Positions 45,091-55,733 are shown, counted from the first letter of the stretch. The stretch is 64,000 nt of DNA from Candidatus Methanoperedens sp. (GCA_026552955.1 JAPMTS010000010.1:1-64000); one strand, 5' to 3'. Numbers and translations: made by a program. The notes: generated from the sequence alone by a model not told the origin.

Positions 45091-47683
45091 CAACGAAAGT
45101 GGAAGGATCATTTTTTTTCCTGTTCTTGATTGATTTTAGAATCTCAAATGCAATAAATATGCTCGAAGCTACAACTACCGAAAATAGCCAATCTTTGAGT
45201 GACAAAGGAACAGTCCCGAATACACCCTGTACTTGTGGAAAATAGACTATTGCCGCCTGGACAAGAATGACTGCGGTAATTGACAGGATAGAAGTCCTGT
45301 TGGAGAAAAAGCCAATCTCGAAAATTGAATGGATATCAGACCTGCAATTCAGGACATTGAAAAGCTGGAAGAAAACAAAGGTCGTGAATGCTAATGTTTG
45401 TGCCTTTGGGGCTTCAAGAGAGAGCATGTAAGAGAAGATCATCAGCGTGCCAATAGCCATCATGGATCCTGTGGCAAATACATACCTCAACATTTTCCTT
45501 GAAAGTATTTGCTCCCGTGGATCTCGCGGTGGTTTTTTCATCGATTCAGGATCAAGCGGTTCTACGCTCAGGGAAAGCGCAGGAGGTCCATCAACAATTA
45601 CATTTATCCAGAGCAGCTGTAAAGCAGTAAGCGGAAGAGGCAGACCAGCAAGAGTACCTATGAAAACCGTTATAATGGCGCCTGCATTAGTGGAGAGCTG
45701 GAATCTTAAGAACTTGTTTATGTTTTCATAAATCCCTCTTCCTTCTTCGACCGCGCTGACGATCGATTTGAAGTTATCATCGGAGAGGATCATGTCGGAG
45801 GCCTCTTTGGCGACATCTGTTCCGGAAATGCCCATTGCTATCCCAATATCAGCTTTTTTCAATGCCGGAGCATCATTGACTCCATCTCCTGTCATCGCAA
45901 CAATATGCCCATGGCTTTTAAGTGCCTCCACTATTCGCAGCTTATGCTCCGGGGAAACCCTTGCAAATATTATAATATCTTCAACGACCGAATTCAAATC
46001 CGGGAGTTCATCGATTTGCCTGCCACTGAGAATTTTCACTTCCAGGCCTATCTGTTTTCCAACAGCAGCAGCCGTTGAAGGATGATCCCCCGTTATCATG
46101 ACCACTTTTATTCCCGCGTTCCTGCATTTTTGTATCTCCTCCTTCACTTCTTTTCGCGGCGGGTCCATCATTCCCTGAAGGCCAAGAAAAATGAATCCTT
46201 TTTCAGAAAATTCCCCCTGCTTGTATGCGAAACCCAATACACGCAATGCATCCCCTGCAAGCATTTCATTGGTATTCAGGATCTCTTCCTTTTCTTTTAT
46301 TGTCAGCTTTATTGGTTTCCCGTTTATCAGTACGCTATCACATAGGTTCAGGAGGATGTCCGGTGCGCCTTTTGCATAGGCGATATTTCCATGTACTGTG
46401 ATCATGTATTTACGTTCTGAAGTGAAGGAAATTTCAGAGGTTCTCGGGTTTTTCTTTTCAAGTTCATCTTTTATTTGTCCTGCTTTTGCCGCACAAACAA
46501 GAAGCGCTATTTCTGTGGGATCGCCAAAATCCTGTCCTGTTATACTTGCATCATTACAAAGCGCCCCAGCTTTTAAAAGAACATCAAAATCCTTTGGGTC
46601 TTTTGAGAATTTTCCTTCTGTGGAGTAGCCTTCACCTGTAACTTCGATCACCTCCCTGTTCGCATAGATCTTTTTTACTGTCATCTGGTTATAGGTGAGT
46701 GTGCCGGTTTTATCGGTGCATATTACCGTAGTTGAACCCAGTGTTTCAACTGACGGCAGTCTTCTTATAAGTGCGTTCTTTTTGGCCATTCTCTGTATGC
46801 CTATGGCTGAAGTAAGAGTCACTACTATTGGCAGGCCTTCAGGAATGGCTGCAACTGCAAGGCTGACCGTTGTGAGAAATAAATTGAATTTTTCTTCTCC
46901 CCGGAAAAAACCTATTATGAATACCAATATACAAATGAATCCAACCGCATAGCCAATGTGCTTGCCTAACTGCTCAAGTTTTTTCTCAAGAGGCGTGCTT
47001 TCCTCCTTGGACTGGATAAGCTGTGCTATCTTTCCTATTTCCGTATTTATCCCCGTAGAGGTTACAACTGCCCTCCCCCGTCCTTTTACTATGACAGTTC
47101 CCTGGAAAACCATGTTCTTGCGCTCATCTATTTGCAGGTCAATTGCCAGTGCTTCGATGGTTTTTTCAACTGGTATGGATTCGCCTGTAAGAGAGGATTC
47201 CTGTGCCGCAAGATTCACAATTTCAAGCAATCTTGCGTCAGCTGGAACTTTATCACCGGTTTCAAGAAATATTATGTCTCCCGGCACGACCTTTGAAGTG
47301 CTTATCCGGGTGCGCACTTGATCCCTCAATACTTTTGCTTTCGGAGCGGATATCCTTCGAAGCGCTTCAATAGATGTTTGGGCTTTGTATTCCTGGGTAT
47401 AGCCTAATGTGGCATTTACCAGGAGGACAATGAATATCGCAAAAGCTTCTGTATATTTCCCTATGAATATTTCTATTACAGCAGCAACAAGAAGAATGAA
47501 TATTAAATAATTTTTAAACTGTTCAAGGAAAATCCCAACTCTTGATCTCTTCTTTTTTTCCGGAAGCTCATTTTCCCCATATTTCTTAAGGCGCAGGAGC
47601 GCATCCTGGCTCGTGAGCCCCTGTTCTGTAATATTGAGTTCTGCCAGGACATCGTTCTTTGTCATTGCATGATATGTATTCAA
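45071..47683 (-). CDS. P-type cation (Ca2+-type) ATPase
   Basis: 870 residues, P2 subfamily. N-terminal cation-ATPase domain, A-domain TGES, M4 motif IPEGLP, phosphorylation site DKTGTLT (Asp324), MITGDHPSTA, TGDGVNDAPALKKADIG hinge, and M6 WINVIVDGPPAL. The M4 and M6 patterns fit Ca2+ or related divalent export rather than heavy-metal P1B pumps; no N-terminal CxxC domain is present. TTG at 47683 is chosen as start because AGAGG lies six bases before it; ATG 47665 has no such signal. Convergent overlap with the upstream membrane protein gene. Confidence 0.92.
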   Translation of the reverse strand: MNTYHAMTKNDVLAELNITEQGLTSQDALLRLKKYGENELPEKKKRSRVGIFLEQFKNYLIFILLVAAVIEIFIGKYTEAFAIFIVLLVNATLGYTQEYKAQTSIEALRRISAPKAKVLRDQVRTRISTSKVVPGDIIFLETGDKVPADARLLEIVNLAAQESSLTGESIPVEKTIEALAIDLQIDERKNMVFQGTVIVKGRGRAVVTSTGINTEIGKIAQLIQSKEESTPLEKKLEQLGKHIGYAVGFICILVFIIGFFRGEEKFNLFLTTVSLAVAAIPEGLPIVVTLTSAIGIQRMAKKNALIRRLPSVETLGSTTVICTDKTGTLTYNQMTVKKIYANREVIEVTGEGYSTEGKFSKDPKDFDVLLKAGALCNDASITGQDFGDPTEIALLVCAAKAGQIKDELEKKNPRTSEISFTSERKYMITVHGNIAYAKGAPDILLNLCDSVLINGKPIKLTIKEKEEILNTNEMLAGDALRVLGFAYKQGEFSEKGFIFLGLQGMMDPPRKEVKEEIQKCRNAGIKVVMITGDHPSTAAAVGKQIGLEVKILSGRQIDELPDLNSVVEDIIIFARVSPEHKLRIVEALKSHGHIVAMTGDGVNDAPALKKADIGIAMGISGTDVAKEASDMILSDDNFKSIVSAVEEGRGIYENINKFLRFQLSTNAGAIITVFIGTLAGLPLPLTALQLLWINVIVDGPPALSLSVEPLDPESMKKPPRDPREQILSRKMLRYVFATGSMMAIGTLMIFSYMLSLEAPKAQTLAFTTFVFFQLFNVLNCRSDIHSIFEIGFFSNRTSILSITAVILVQAAIVYFPQVQGVFGTVPLSLKDWLFSVVVASSIFIAFEILKSIKNRKKNDPSTFVANSFLP

Positions 47684-48002
47684 TTGAATCCTCTCTGAAT
47701 ATTAATGAAAATTTTGAGATTTTTATTCCAGTGAAATGGTTCATCGCAAGGAGAATCAACCAAAGAGAGCACAGAGCTTTGAAGCTTTCCTCTGTGGTTT
47801 CTCAAACCAGAGGAAAATAAAAAATCCCCAAATTTTTTCAATCATTATAAACTAATTATTTCCTATCATATAAGTATTTTTATGGATTTTCTCCTGAAAT
47901 TTATCATGGTACCTTCTTTTTTTTCCTTTGCGTCAATTTTTGCCGATAACATTACGTTATAGTATGCTTAAAAGGGTACTGATCCGGAGTTGAAGAACAT
48001 AT
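47684..48002. other. Divergent intergenic region with rival hairpins
   Basis: Between the ATPase and PiT genes. CACAGAG (47770-47776) can pair with CTCTGTG (47790-47796), or the latter can join CCTCTG..GGTTT (47789-47800) pairing with AAACCAGAGG (47804-47813). The two folds exclude each other. AT-rich promoter-like sequence follows. No protein frame is supported. Confidence 0.4.
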
Positions 48003-48977
48003 ATGGAGCTTTCATTTACATTCATAATTGCAATTGCTGTTGCTCTTTTCATGGGCCTGAATATAGGAGGGAATAATGCTGCTGCATCAATGGGGGCGGC
48101 ATACGGGGCAAAAGTCAGGACAAAATACCAGGCTGTCATACTCATTGGAATATTTTCGGTTCTCGGTGCAGTGATATCCGGTGGAGAAGTCATAAAAACC
48201 CTTGGAACCGGCATTCTCCCGGCGGGAACGATTGTGCTAAAAGGCGCTATCATTGCAGTAGCAGCATCCGGAATTACTGTTTTTCTTGCCAACCTGATGA
48301 GAGTTCCCATATCCACCAGCCAGGCGGCAGTAGGATCTGTAGTGGGTATCGGTTTTTTCTTTGGGGCTTCAAAAATAAATGCACCTTTTATCGGCTATAT
48401 TATAAGCTGGTGGGTCATCAGTCCCATATTGGCCTGGCTGCTCGCATATTTAATGGGAAAATATCTCTACACGCACATATTGATATGGCTTGCCGATCAC
48501 CATGAATCCGATGCTTCCATAAGGAGATCTCTTAATGTTCTCCTGACCATATCTGGCTGTTATGTGGCATATTCCGCCGGCGCAAACAATGCCGCAAATG
48601 CCGTTGGGCCTTTTGTAGGAGCAGGAATTATCGGGACAATTCCCGGAGCGATCTTCGGGGGTCTTGCCATTGGTCTTGGCGCACTTGTTTTGGGCGGGAG
48701 AGTGCTTGACACCGTTGGAAAAGAGATCACAGAACTCTGTGTTATAAGGGCTACATTCGTGGAGTTTACATCAGCCTTCATTGTCCATATCGCATCGATA
48801 AAAGGAATACCCGTTTCACTGGGAGAAATTGTCGCTGCCGGAATAATCGGTATCGGGTGCGCTAACAGCGGAATGCATATAGTAAAAGGTGACGTAGTTA
48901 AAAAAATATTGATCGCATGGGTAGTTTCACCCCTTCTTGCAGGAATACTTGCGTTCGGATTTATGACATTACTCTAG
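48003..48977 (+). CDS. pit: PiT-family inorganic phosphate transporter
   Basis: 324 residues with two PiT repeats carrying the signatures GLNIGGNNAAASMGAAYG (about 18-35) and SAGANNAANAVGPFVG (about 193-208), separated by hydrophobic helices. Low-affinity Pi (or metal-phosphate) symporter in the cytoplasmic membrane; in archaea the coupling ion may be H+ or Na+. ATG 48003; no PhoU gene is adjacent. Confidence 0.93.
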   Translation: MELSFTFIIAIAVALFMGLNIGGNNAAASMGAAYGAKVRTKYQAVILIGIFSVLGAVISGGEVIKTLGTGILPAGTIVLKGAIIAVAASGITVFLANLMRVPISTSQAAVGSVVGIGFFFGASKINAPFIGYIISWWVISPILAWLLAYLMGKYLYTHILIWLADHHESDASIRRSLNVLLTISGCYVAYSAGANNAANAVGPFVGAGIIGTIPGAIFGGLAIGLGALVLGGRVLDTVGKEITELCVIRATFVEFTSAFIVHIASIKGIPVSLGEIVAAGIIGIGCANSGMHIVKGDVVKKILIAWVVSPLLAGILAFGFMTLL

Positions 48978-48993
48978 GAAAATTACCGTTGAT

Positions 48994-51900
48994 CTATGAT
49001 TTTGGTAATTCAATTATAAAAATAGCTCCGCCTTCAGGATTATCCTCAACCCATATCCTGCCTTGGTGAAGTTCCACTATTTTTCCAGCTATGGCCAGTC
49101 CCAAACCTGAACCTTTCACTCCTTTCTTTTCTTCTCTGTGGAATCTTTCGAAAATCATTTTCTTATCTGTATCTTTAATTCCCGGCCCAAAGTCAACAAT
49201 CCTGATAATCCAGGAGCTTCCTCCATCTTTGCCATCCACAACTATTCTTTTTCCAAGAGAGGCATACTTTATGGCATTTGAAATAATGTTTATGAAAATA
49301 TCTTCGATTATTTTATTAGCTCTTGCTGGCATCCTTTTTTTAAGGTTATTCTCAACACTCATTCCGGCTCTTAACGCCAGAGGGGTGATATTTTCAATCA
49401 CCTCTCCCAATACATTTTTCAAATCCAGGTCCTCAAATTCAATATAATCCATACTTTCAAGTTTTGAGAACTTAGTAGCATTTTCTATCAGTTCCATGCC
49501 CTTGAGGAGATTTCTCCGAATGGTTTCAAGATATGATTTTTTCTGGTGATCTGTTTCATCTTGCAGGAAAAGTTCAACATAACCTTGCGCCACATTAAGT
49601 GGATTCAAAAGGTCATGATGCATGATATCGGTGAAAAGTTGCTTTATATGATTTGATTCTTCAAGTTTCCTATTATATTTATTAATAGCTTCTTCAATAT
49701 TTTTGCGTTCTGTGACATCTATAATTATCCCCTGATAGTGTGTTATCTGCCCATCCCTGTTACGCTCTATCACCATACTGTTTTCTATCCAGTGAACTGC
49801 TCCATCTTTTGCCATGATGCGATACTCCTGCTGGAAGCGATCATTGCCGCTCTGAGAATGCATCTTTACTTCTTTTAAGACTCTTTCAAGATCGTCAGGA
49901 TAGATAAACGACGCATAAGGAAGTGCCCCAGAAAGAAAATCCTGCGCACTGTACCCGAACTGTACCACGTTTTTTGAGACAAACTCAACTGGCCAATCCT
50001 CTTGTGCTTTCCACCTGAAAAGAATAGTCTGGCTGTTCTCAACCACCAGGTTCGATAGGCGAAGAGCATTTTCCGCCTGTTTGCGTTCGGTTATGTCTTG
50101 CACCATTCCATACATTATTATTGGATGATCATCAAGATCAAACAGCACTTCGCCTTTCGTATGAACATCCCCCCTTGTGCCATCCGGGCGGATAAGGCTG
50201 TATTCCATCTCGAATGGTTTTCTCAATGTAAATGCATCATCAATAGCTTTCAGGATATCGTTTTTGCTTTCCGGTGTCATACGTTCTAAAACAAGGTCGT
50301 AGTTTGGTGTAACTTCAGAAGGATCCAGACCATATATGTTATAGACCTCTTTAGACCAGATGAGCTCATTTGTGACAATGTTCCATTCCCAGGACCCCAG
50401 ATGCCCGATCTCCTGTGCTTTTATAAGCATCATCCTGCTTTTAGCCAGATCCTCTTCTTTCCTCTTTCTCTCGGTGATATCCCTCAGTACACCCATGCTG
50501 GCAATTCTGCCGCGATAGGTCACAATCCCTACGCTCATACTAACAATGATCTTTATTCCACCCTTACACAGCAGATGGAATTCGTATTCATTAGGGACAT
50601 CTTCCCCCTTTTGCCTCCGAGAATAGCGATCCTGGACCATTTCAAGATCTTCTGGCGCAACAAAGCGATGAAAATCCAATCCTATAATTTCCTCGACCCT
50701 GTAGCCTGTTTTCTTTGCAAATGCCTCATTAACAAACTGCAGTTTTGAATCCTGGATTATAAAAACTCCCTCCAGGATGTTCTCGATCAGCAGGCGGTAT
50801 TTTTCTTCGGATTGCTTGAGCTCCTCCTCTACAAGCTTCCTTTCTGTAATATCGCGCACATATTCTATCACACCTTTCATCTGCCCAGTTGTTGCTTCTT
50901 TAAGAGGATAACTGTAAATTTCAAGCCATCCCACTTCTTTTCCTCCAGGTCCGTGTTTAGGGACTACTTTATAGGCTGATTTACCAGTAACAAATGTTTC
51001 CTGGGCAGGGCACAACTCACATGGCCCTGTCCTGTTGTGATAAGCTTCATAACATTTCTTTCCAATAAGGGGCACAGCATATGGATACCAGGTTTCAGCA
51101 GTCTTGTTTACCTTGATAATGTTCATTTCCCTGTCGATAATGCCTATACCGTCCTGTATGCTTGCAAAGACACTTTCCATGAATCGTTCGCTTTCACGGA
51201 GTTCAACTTCAGCCTGTTTTCGCTTTTGATTGTTTTTATATGCTTCAATAATATTTGCGCTTGTATCGAGAAGAGGTTGAAGGTAATTAGCAATTCCTTC
51301 ATCGTAGCCGCCTGGCCGGTTGGCGATACCAGCTATACCCACAGATTTGTTTCCGTGATAAAACGGCAAAACCATAAAAGAATTAAGCTTTGGATGACCT
51401 TCCGGGACCTCATCTTTCCATTCATCTCCAGAAGGATTATTGGAAATTAACGGTTTACCCGAAATTATTACCTGACCAAAAAGGGTTTTTAAGTTGGTAA
51501 ATTCCTTTCCCAATGGAGCCTTTATTTCTATAACCTCCTCTTTATTCGAGGTGATATTTGTAATAGCATGGGTAATTTTTAAATAAGGATTACCTTCAGT
51601 GTTATAGAAGACATCTCCTATTAAACCATATTCACTCTGGGTCAGTGAAATTAATTTTTGTAGAATATTATCAAATAATATTCGTTTGTCAGAATCCTTA
51701 ATGAAAGTGGATTGTGCATTTCTTATAGCCTCCAATAGATTGTGACTTTGGCGAAGTTGCTCTTCAGCATGCTTGCGCTCTGTGATGTCGGCTATTGCCG
51801 CGATCGCACCGGAATAATTTCCTTTTTCATCATAAATAGGGGATGTTTCTAAGCTTGTATATATCCGTGTGCCGTCTTTTCGGATAAATTCAAAATCGTG

Positions 51901-52911
51901 TTGTTCTTTGACATTTTGCGCACACCCCTCCAAATAGAGCATTGCATTCATCCTCCCCGGTTCATCCATGAAAGAAAACAAATGCTTCCCCATCATCTCA
52001 TCGATGGTATACCCTAGCATCTGTGCCATACGGGGATTGACAAAACGGGTGTTCGCATCTTTGTCAAGTACCCAGATACCTTCCATCAATGTTTCGACTA
52101 GTGTGCGATATTTCTCCTCGCTGTTTCGCAGCTTCTCTTCCATTCGTTTGCGCTCTGTTATGTCCCTGACGACCTTTACCCCCGCAATTATTTTGCCCTT
52201 CGAATCCTTTAAAGGCGAAGAAATTAATTCGTAAAAAGAAATTCCCTTATCCGTGGGGATTCTCCTTTCAGACCTGTGGATCTTTCCATCAATGAATGTC
52301 TTCTCGACCGGGCAATCTTCGCAAATCTTATCGCTGCCCTCATATGCCCTGTAACAAAGTTCACCTTTCTTGTCACCATATAGATCCTTCTGTATCTGGT
52401 TCTGGTATATTATTTTATAATCCGTATCCTGGATTATTATACCATCACCTAAGGCCGCAATGATAGCCCTGGATCTGCTTTTTTCATCCTCACCTGCTGC
52501 AATTGTTGCCCCCAGGTCTTTTTCTCCCTGTTCATTTATGGTGATGTCGCGTAAATACTGGATTATTCCGTTGAATGTGCCATCCGACCCATACAATGGG
52601 GAAGACAGGATCTCAATGGATCGTTTCTCTCCATTAGAGTTGTAATGTTCATGCACGATCCTGGCAGATTGGCCTGTCTTTCGCACCTCTTCCAGCATAC
52701 AATTATGTTTTGCATATGGTTTTTCTCTATGGTGGAAAATCTTGTAACATTGTTGAAATTCTGATGCATAGTTAGATAAAAACTCGCGTGCAGCCTTATT
52801 CATCAATTTTATTTCATAGTCCGGGCTGATAACCAGGATGCATTCCGGCACACCGTCAATTACTGATTGCAGGTCCGGTTCATATGACAATTCATTTTTA
52901 GAGGTGATCAT
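48994..52911 (-). CDS. Multi-PAS/GAF sensor histidine kinase
   Basis: 1305 residues with no transmembrane segment, so a soluble sensor. In order: about three PAS domains (15-385), a GAF-like domain (about 400-560), four more PAS domains (about 575-1065), HisKA with His1099 in HHDLLNPL, and HATPase_c with NAIKYAS, DFGPGIKD, FERFHREE and GSGLGLAI. Two PAS domains have the Cys pattern CYRAY..C-x2-CP and CYEAY..C-x2-CP (CEDCP, CELCP), and the first PAS has a partial version, suggesting redox or metal sensing. No response regulator is adjacent. Typical of the large PAS kinases of Methanosarcinales. Confidence 0.92.
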   Translation of the reverse strand: MITSKNELSYEPDLQSVIDGVPECILVISPDYEIKLMNKAAREFLSNYASEFQQCYKIFHHREKPYAKHNCMLEEVRKTGQSARIVHEHYNSNGEKRSIEILSSPLYGSDGTFNGIIQYLRDITINEQGEKDLGATIAAGEDEKSRSRAIIAALGDGIIIQDTDYKIIYQNQIQKDLYGDKKGELCYRAYEGSDKICEDCPVEKTFIDGKIHRSERRIPTDKGISFYELISSPLKDSKGKIIAGVKVVRDITERKRMEEKLRNSEEKYRTLVETLMEGIWVLDKDANTRFVNPRMAQMLGYTIDEMMGKHLFSFMDEPGRMNAMLYLEGCAQNVKEQHDFEFIRKDGTRIYTSLETSPIYDEKGNYSGAIAAIADITERKHAEEQLRQSHNLLEAIRNAQSTFIKDSDKRILFDNILQKLISLTQSEYGLIGDVFYNTEGNPYLKITHAITNITSNKEEVIEIKAPLGKEFTNLKTLFGQVIISGKPLISNNPSGDEWKDEVPEGHPKLNSFMVLPFYHGNKSVGIAGIANRPGGYDEGIANYLQPLLDTSANIIEAYKNNQKRKQAEVELRESERFMESVFASIQDGIGIIDREMNIIKVNKTAETWYPYAVPLIGKKCYEAYHNRTGPCELCPAQETFVTGKSAYKVVPKHGPGGKEVGWLEIYSYPLKEATTGQMKGVIEYVRDITERKLVEEELKQSEEKYRLLIENILEGVFIIQDSKLQFVNEAFAKKTGYRVEEIIGLDFHRFVAPEDLEMVQDRYSRRQKGEDVPNEYEFHLLCKGGIKIIVSMSVGIVTYRGRIASMGVLRDITERKRKEEDLAKSRMMLIKAQEIGHLGSWEWNIVTNELIWSKEVYNIYGLDPSEVTPNYDLVLERMTPESKNDILKAIDDAFTLRKPFEMEYSLIRPDGTRGDVHTKGEVLFDLDDHPIIMYGMVQDITERKQAENALRLSNLVVENSQTILFRWKAQEDWPVEFVSKNVVQFGYSAQDFLSGALPYASFIYPDDLERVLKEVKMHSQSGNDRFQQEYRIMAKDGAVHWIENSMVIERNRDGQITHYQGIIIDVTERKNIEEAINKYNRKLEESNHIKQLFTDIMHHDLLNPLNVAQGYVELFLQDETDHQKKSYLETIRRNLLKGMELIENATKFSKLESMDYIEFEDLDLKNVLGEVIENITPLALRAGMSVENNLKKRMPARANKIIEDIFINIISNAIKYASLGKRIVVDGKDGGSSWIIRIVDFGPGIKDTDKKMIFERFHREEKKGVKGSGLGLAIAGKIVELHQGRIWVEDNPEGGAIFIIELPKS

Positions 52912-53171
52912 TTTTGTTATTTTTTTATGAGATTTTTTGCCTCATTTTTTTTTTCAAGCATATTCATTCTGGATGTTTTGCATCTGACACTATCACGATC
53001 CAAGTTACTGTTTAAAGGTATTGCCAGAAAATATTCTTTATCTGGCGGTCAAACCTATCCCTTATTCCGGTAACTCACCAACAACATATTTACCCTTATA
53101 TTAAAACATGATTTCCGTTTTGCCTTATAATTCTTTCGATTATAATCATGTAAGAAAAAGATCGAAAATAT

Positions 53172-54152
53172 CTAAACTAAGCATGCAATGGCTTTCCCCA
53201 CCTCATGCGTGGAATAATTTCCCCCAAGATCAGGCGTGGTGATATGCGTTGCAAGAACACTGTCAACAGCTTTATCTATTGACATTGCTTCTTCTGTATA
53301 TCCTGCCCAATCAAGCATCATCCTGACGCTGAGTATGGCAGCTATTGGATTAGCAATCCCAATACCTGCGATGTCAGGAGCGCTCCCGTGTATAGGTTCA
53401 AAAAGTGCATAACGGTCTCCGATGTTAGCGCTGGGGCACAGTCCCAGGCCGCCAGCAATTGCTGCTGCTTCGTCACTGAGAATATCCCCGAAAAGATTCG
53501 TGGTCACTATCACATCATATTTTCCCGGATTCAGGATCATATCATACGCCATGGCATCCACGAGCATTTCATTATATGAAATATTGTTTTTCCTGGCAAC
53601 GCTGGTACAGACATCACGGAAAAAAGAGTCGGATTTCAATACATTCGCTTTATGAACGATCGTCAGGTGTTCTTTTCTTTTTTTTGCAAGAGCGCAGGCA
53701 CGTTCTGCTATCCTCTCACTTCCCTTCCTTGTAACGATCCTGGTGGTGTAAGCAGCATCCTTTTGCAATTCTTCTACACCTGAGTACATGCCTTCAGTAT
53801 TTTCCCTCACGATTACAAAATCAAATTTCCCAGAGCAGGGCAGTTTTACATTTATGAGCGGTTTGAAAGGGCGGATATTGGCATATAGATCCAGTTCTTT
53901 TCGAAGCCGTACAAGAACACTCTTATAATTGGGGTCAGCAGGTGTAGTGATAGCCCCGAACAGCACGCAATCGCATTCCTTTATAATCCCAATATCTTCG
54001 TCTGTTATTGCGCTTCGTGTCTTTTCCCACTTGCTGTAACCTATTTCAAGAGGCACTTTTTCAATATCCAGGCTAAAAGCATCCAGTACTAAAAGTGCTG
54101 CAGGCACGACCTCCCTCCCGATACCATCACCTGGAACTACAGCGATTTTCAT
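53172..54152 (-). CDS. Isopropylmalate/homoisocitrate dehydrogenase
   Basis: 326 residues of the beta-decarboxylating dehydrogenase family: GDGIGREVVP, the substrate Arg block VRLRKELDLYANIRP, RENTEGMYSG, HKANVLKSDSFF, MLVDAMAYDMI and NLFGDILSDEAAAIAGGLG. It oxidises a 3-substituted malate with NAD(P)+. LeuB (leucine) and AksF (coenzyme B) cannot be separated by these motifs. The partner gene upstream has the homoaconitase-type loop, favouring AksF or a dual role. Last gene of a three-gene operon with four-base overlaps. Confidence 0.88.
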   Translation of the reverse strand: MKIAVVPGDGIGREVVPAALLVLDAFSLDIEKVPLEIGYSKWEKTRSAITDEDIGIIKECDCVLFGAITTPADPNYKSVLVRLRKELDLYANIRPFKPLINVKLPCSGKFDFVIVRENTEGMYSGVEELQKDAAYTTRIVTRKGSERIAERACALAKKRKEHLTIVHKANVLKSDSFFRDVCTSVARKNNISYNEMLVDAMAYDMILNPGKYDVIVTTNLFGDILSDEAAAIAGGLGLCPSANIGDRYALFEPIHGSAPDIAGIGIANPIAAILSVRMMLDWAGYTEEAMSIDKAVDSVLATHITTPDLGGNYSTHEVGKAIACLV

Positions 54153-55015
54153 AGTAATCCTATTGTATCATTTTCAAGATTTCCTTTCAGAACTTTTACC
54201 AGCATCCGGATAGCATCAACGATATCATACTCTGACGCACCCCAGTGAACAACAGCGCCGTCAATACCATTGAGGTTCACCAGTCCTGATTTCTTGCTCT
54301 GGCAGCATCTGGTGATAAAAGGCCTGGTTGGCAAATAAAGCTGTGTCTTAAGCGGGCACATGTTGATGTGCTTATAGGTCAGATCAGGGTAGCGAAGCTC
54401 AAAGATCTGTTTTGAAATGTCGCATCCCACAAGTGTTGAATTATTCTCAATATCGGTATCAGTATCAAGATATTTTCCTTTAAGTTCCGATGCGTGGCAA
54501 GGAAATACCATATTTTCCCCTTCAAACTGGCGAAGGTCGATGAGTTTGGTTGAAAAACGGATATTCAATTCCCCAAGTATACCGCTCCTTACAAGCCTCT
54601 GGATAGCGAAGTCAAGCCAGGGGGGCTCAGGAGGTGCAATATCAATTATTTCAATTTCCATTACCTCATGCAGGCTTGGATCTTTGATAAATGTGGTATG
54701 CCTGTCCATCCCTTCAAAAATAACTGTGTTTACAGCACCTTTACATAACTTGATAGCAGATTCGATAAGCCTTGTCCTGTCATGGGAATCAAGTTTTTCT
54801 TCAAATATCTCAACTTCATTTCCGAAAGAGAGCAACTCAAGAGAGAGAAGTTTTCTTAGTAGCCCTTCGCCTTCACTTTTTACCCCGTATATCTCATAAC
54901 CTGAGGGAAGTTGCGCTATTAGATATTCCGTAGTAAAATATATCGGCCCCCCTATCCTTCCCTTCGGATCAGTCCTGGTTACGCCTACGGATTTATAATC
55001 AGCCGGGAATATCAT
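54149..55015 (-). CDS. Conserved unknown in leu/aks operon
   Basis: 288 residues, no domain that I can name. It starts with an alpha-beta-like region ([34 protein letters not shown]) and ends with a Cys-rich part: [24 protein letters not shown] and [13 protein letters not shown]. Four cysteines with a CC pair could bind a metal or cluster. It is inserted between the isomerase small subunit and the dehydrogenase with four-base overlaps on both sides, so its product should be made in step with them. A function in leucine or coenzyme B synthesis is inferred from this context only. Confidence 0.75.
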   Translation of the reverse strand: MIFPADYKSVGVTRTDPKGRIGGPIYFTTEYLIAQLPSGYEIYGVKSEGEGLLRKLLSLELLSFGNEVEIFEEKLDSHDRTRLIESAIKLCKGAVNTVIFEGMDRHTTFIKDPSLHEVMEIEIIDIAPPEPPWLDFAIQRLVRSGILGELNIRFSTKLIDLRQFEGENMVFPCHASELKGKYLDTDTDIENNSTLVGCDISKQIFELRYPDLTYKHINMCPLKTQLYLPTRPFITRCCQSKKSGLVNLNGIDGAVVHWGASEYDIVDAIRMLVKVLKGNLENDTIGLL

Positions 55016-55506
55016 GCATTCACCTTTTTGCGGTGTTCCACAAGCCCGCCATCAGCAAGTATTATTCGCAGGAAATCCGGAAGTTTTGTGGCAGGGTATG
55101 TTCTCTCGTTATTTTTTACAATTCCTTTTTCAAGATCGATCTCGATATTATCTCCCTCCTTGCAATCGATCGTGGCTTCAATAATAGGCAGTCCTACATT
55201 AATTGCATTCCTGAAAAATATCCGGGCAAACGACTCGGCAACGATGCAGGCCACACCTGCATATTTCAATGCCAGAGGCGCCTGTTCCCTTGATGAGCCG
55301 CATCCGAAATTCTTTCCTGCTACGATAATATCTCCTTTGCGTACTTTTTTTGAGAATTCCGGGTCGATCCCTTCCATGACATGGGACGCGAACACGCTCA
55401 TATCAGTCGTGCGCAGGTATTTTCCTGGAATTATCACATCAGTATCGATATTGTCACCGAATTTCCATGCTTTTCCCGATAGGATTATTATGTTCTTTTG
55501 ATTCAT
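55012..55506 (-). CDS. Homoaconitase/IPM isomerase small subunit
   Basis: 164 residues, aconitase swivel domain: [36 protein letters not shown] and [16 protein letters not shown]. The loop reads YLRT. In Methanocaldococcus the homoaconitase small subunit has YLRT, whereas the isopropylmalate isomerase small subunit has YLVY. By that rule this is an AksE/HacB-type subunit acting on homocitrate-series intermediates for coenzyme B, although YLRT enzymes may be promiscuous. The large subunit is not in the window. First gene of the operon. Confidence 0.88.
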   Translation of the reverse strand: MNQKNIIILSGKAWKFGDNIDTDVIIPGKYLRTTDMSVFASHVMEGIDPEFSKKVRKGDIIVAGKNFGCGSSREQAPLALKYAGVACIVAESFARIFFRNAINVGLPIIEATIDCKEGDNIEIDLEKGIVKNNERTYPATKLPDFLRIILADGGLVEHRKKVNA

Positions 55507-55733
55507 TTATTGTTCTGTTTATTGTCCACGACTAAGATAATAATTTGGGTGAGGAAGGTAAATACCCGATAACAAATTTGCCAGGTAGAAAGACCGATTT
55601 CTCGATTCAGAATGGCTTGCTGAAATCTGCTTCAATGGTTTCACCTCAGCTCCAGCAATTCTGGCTGAGATTGGCGACCACGTTATAAAACCAAAAACGG
55701 TAGTATTAATTAACTAACGTAAAGTATTAAATA

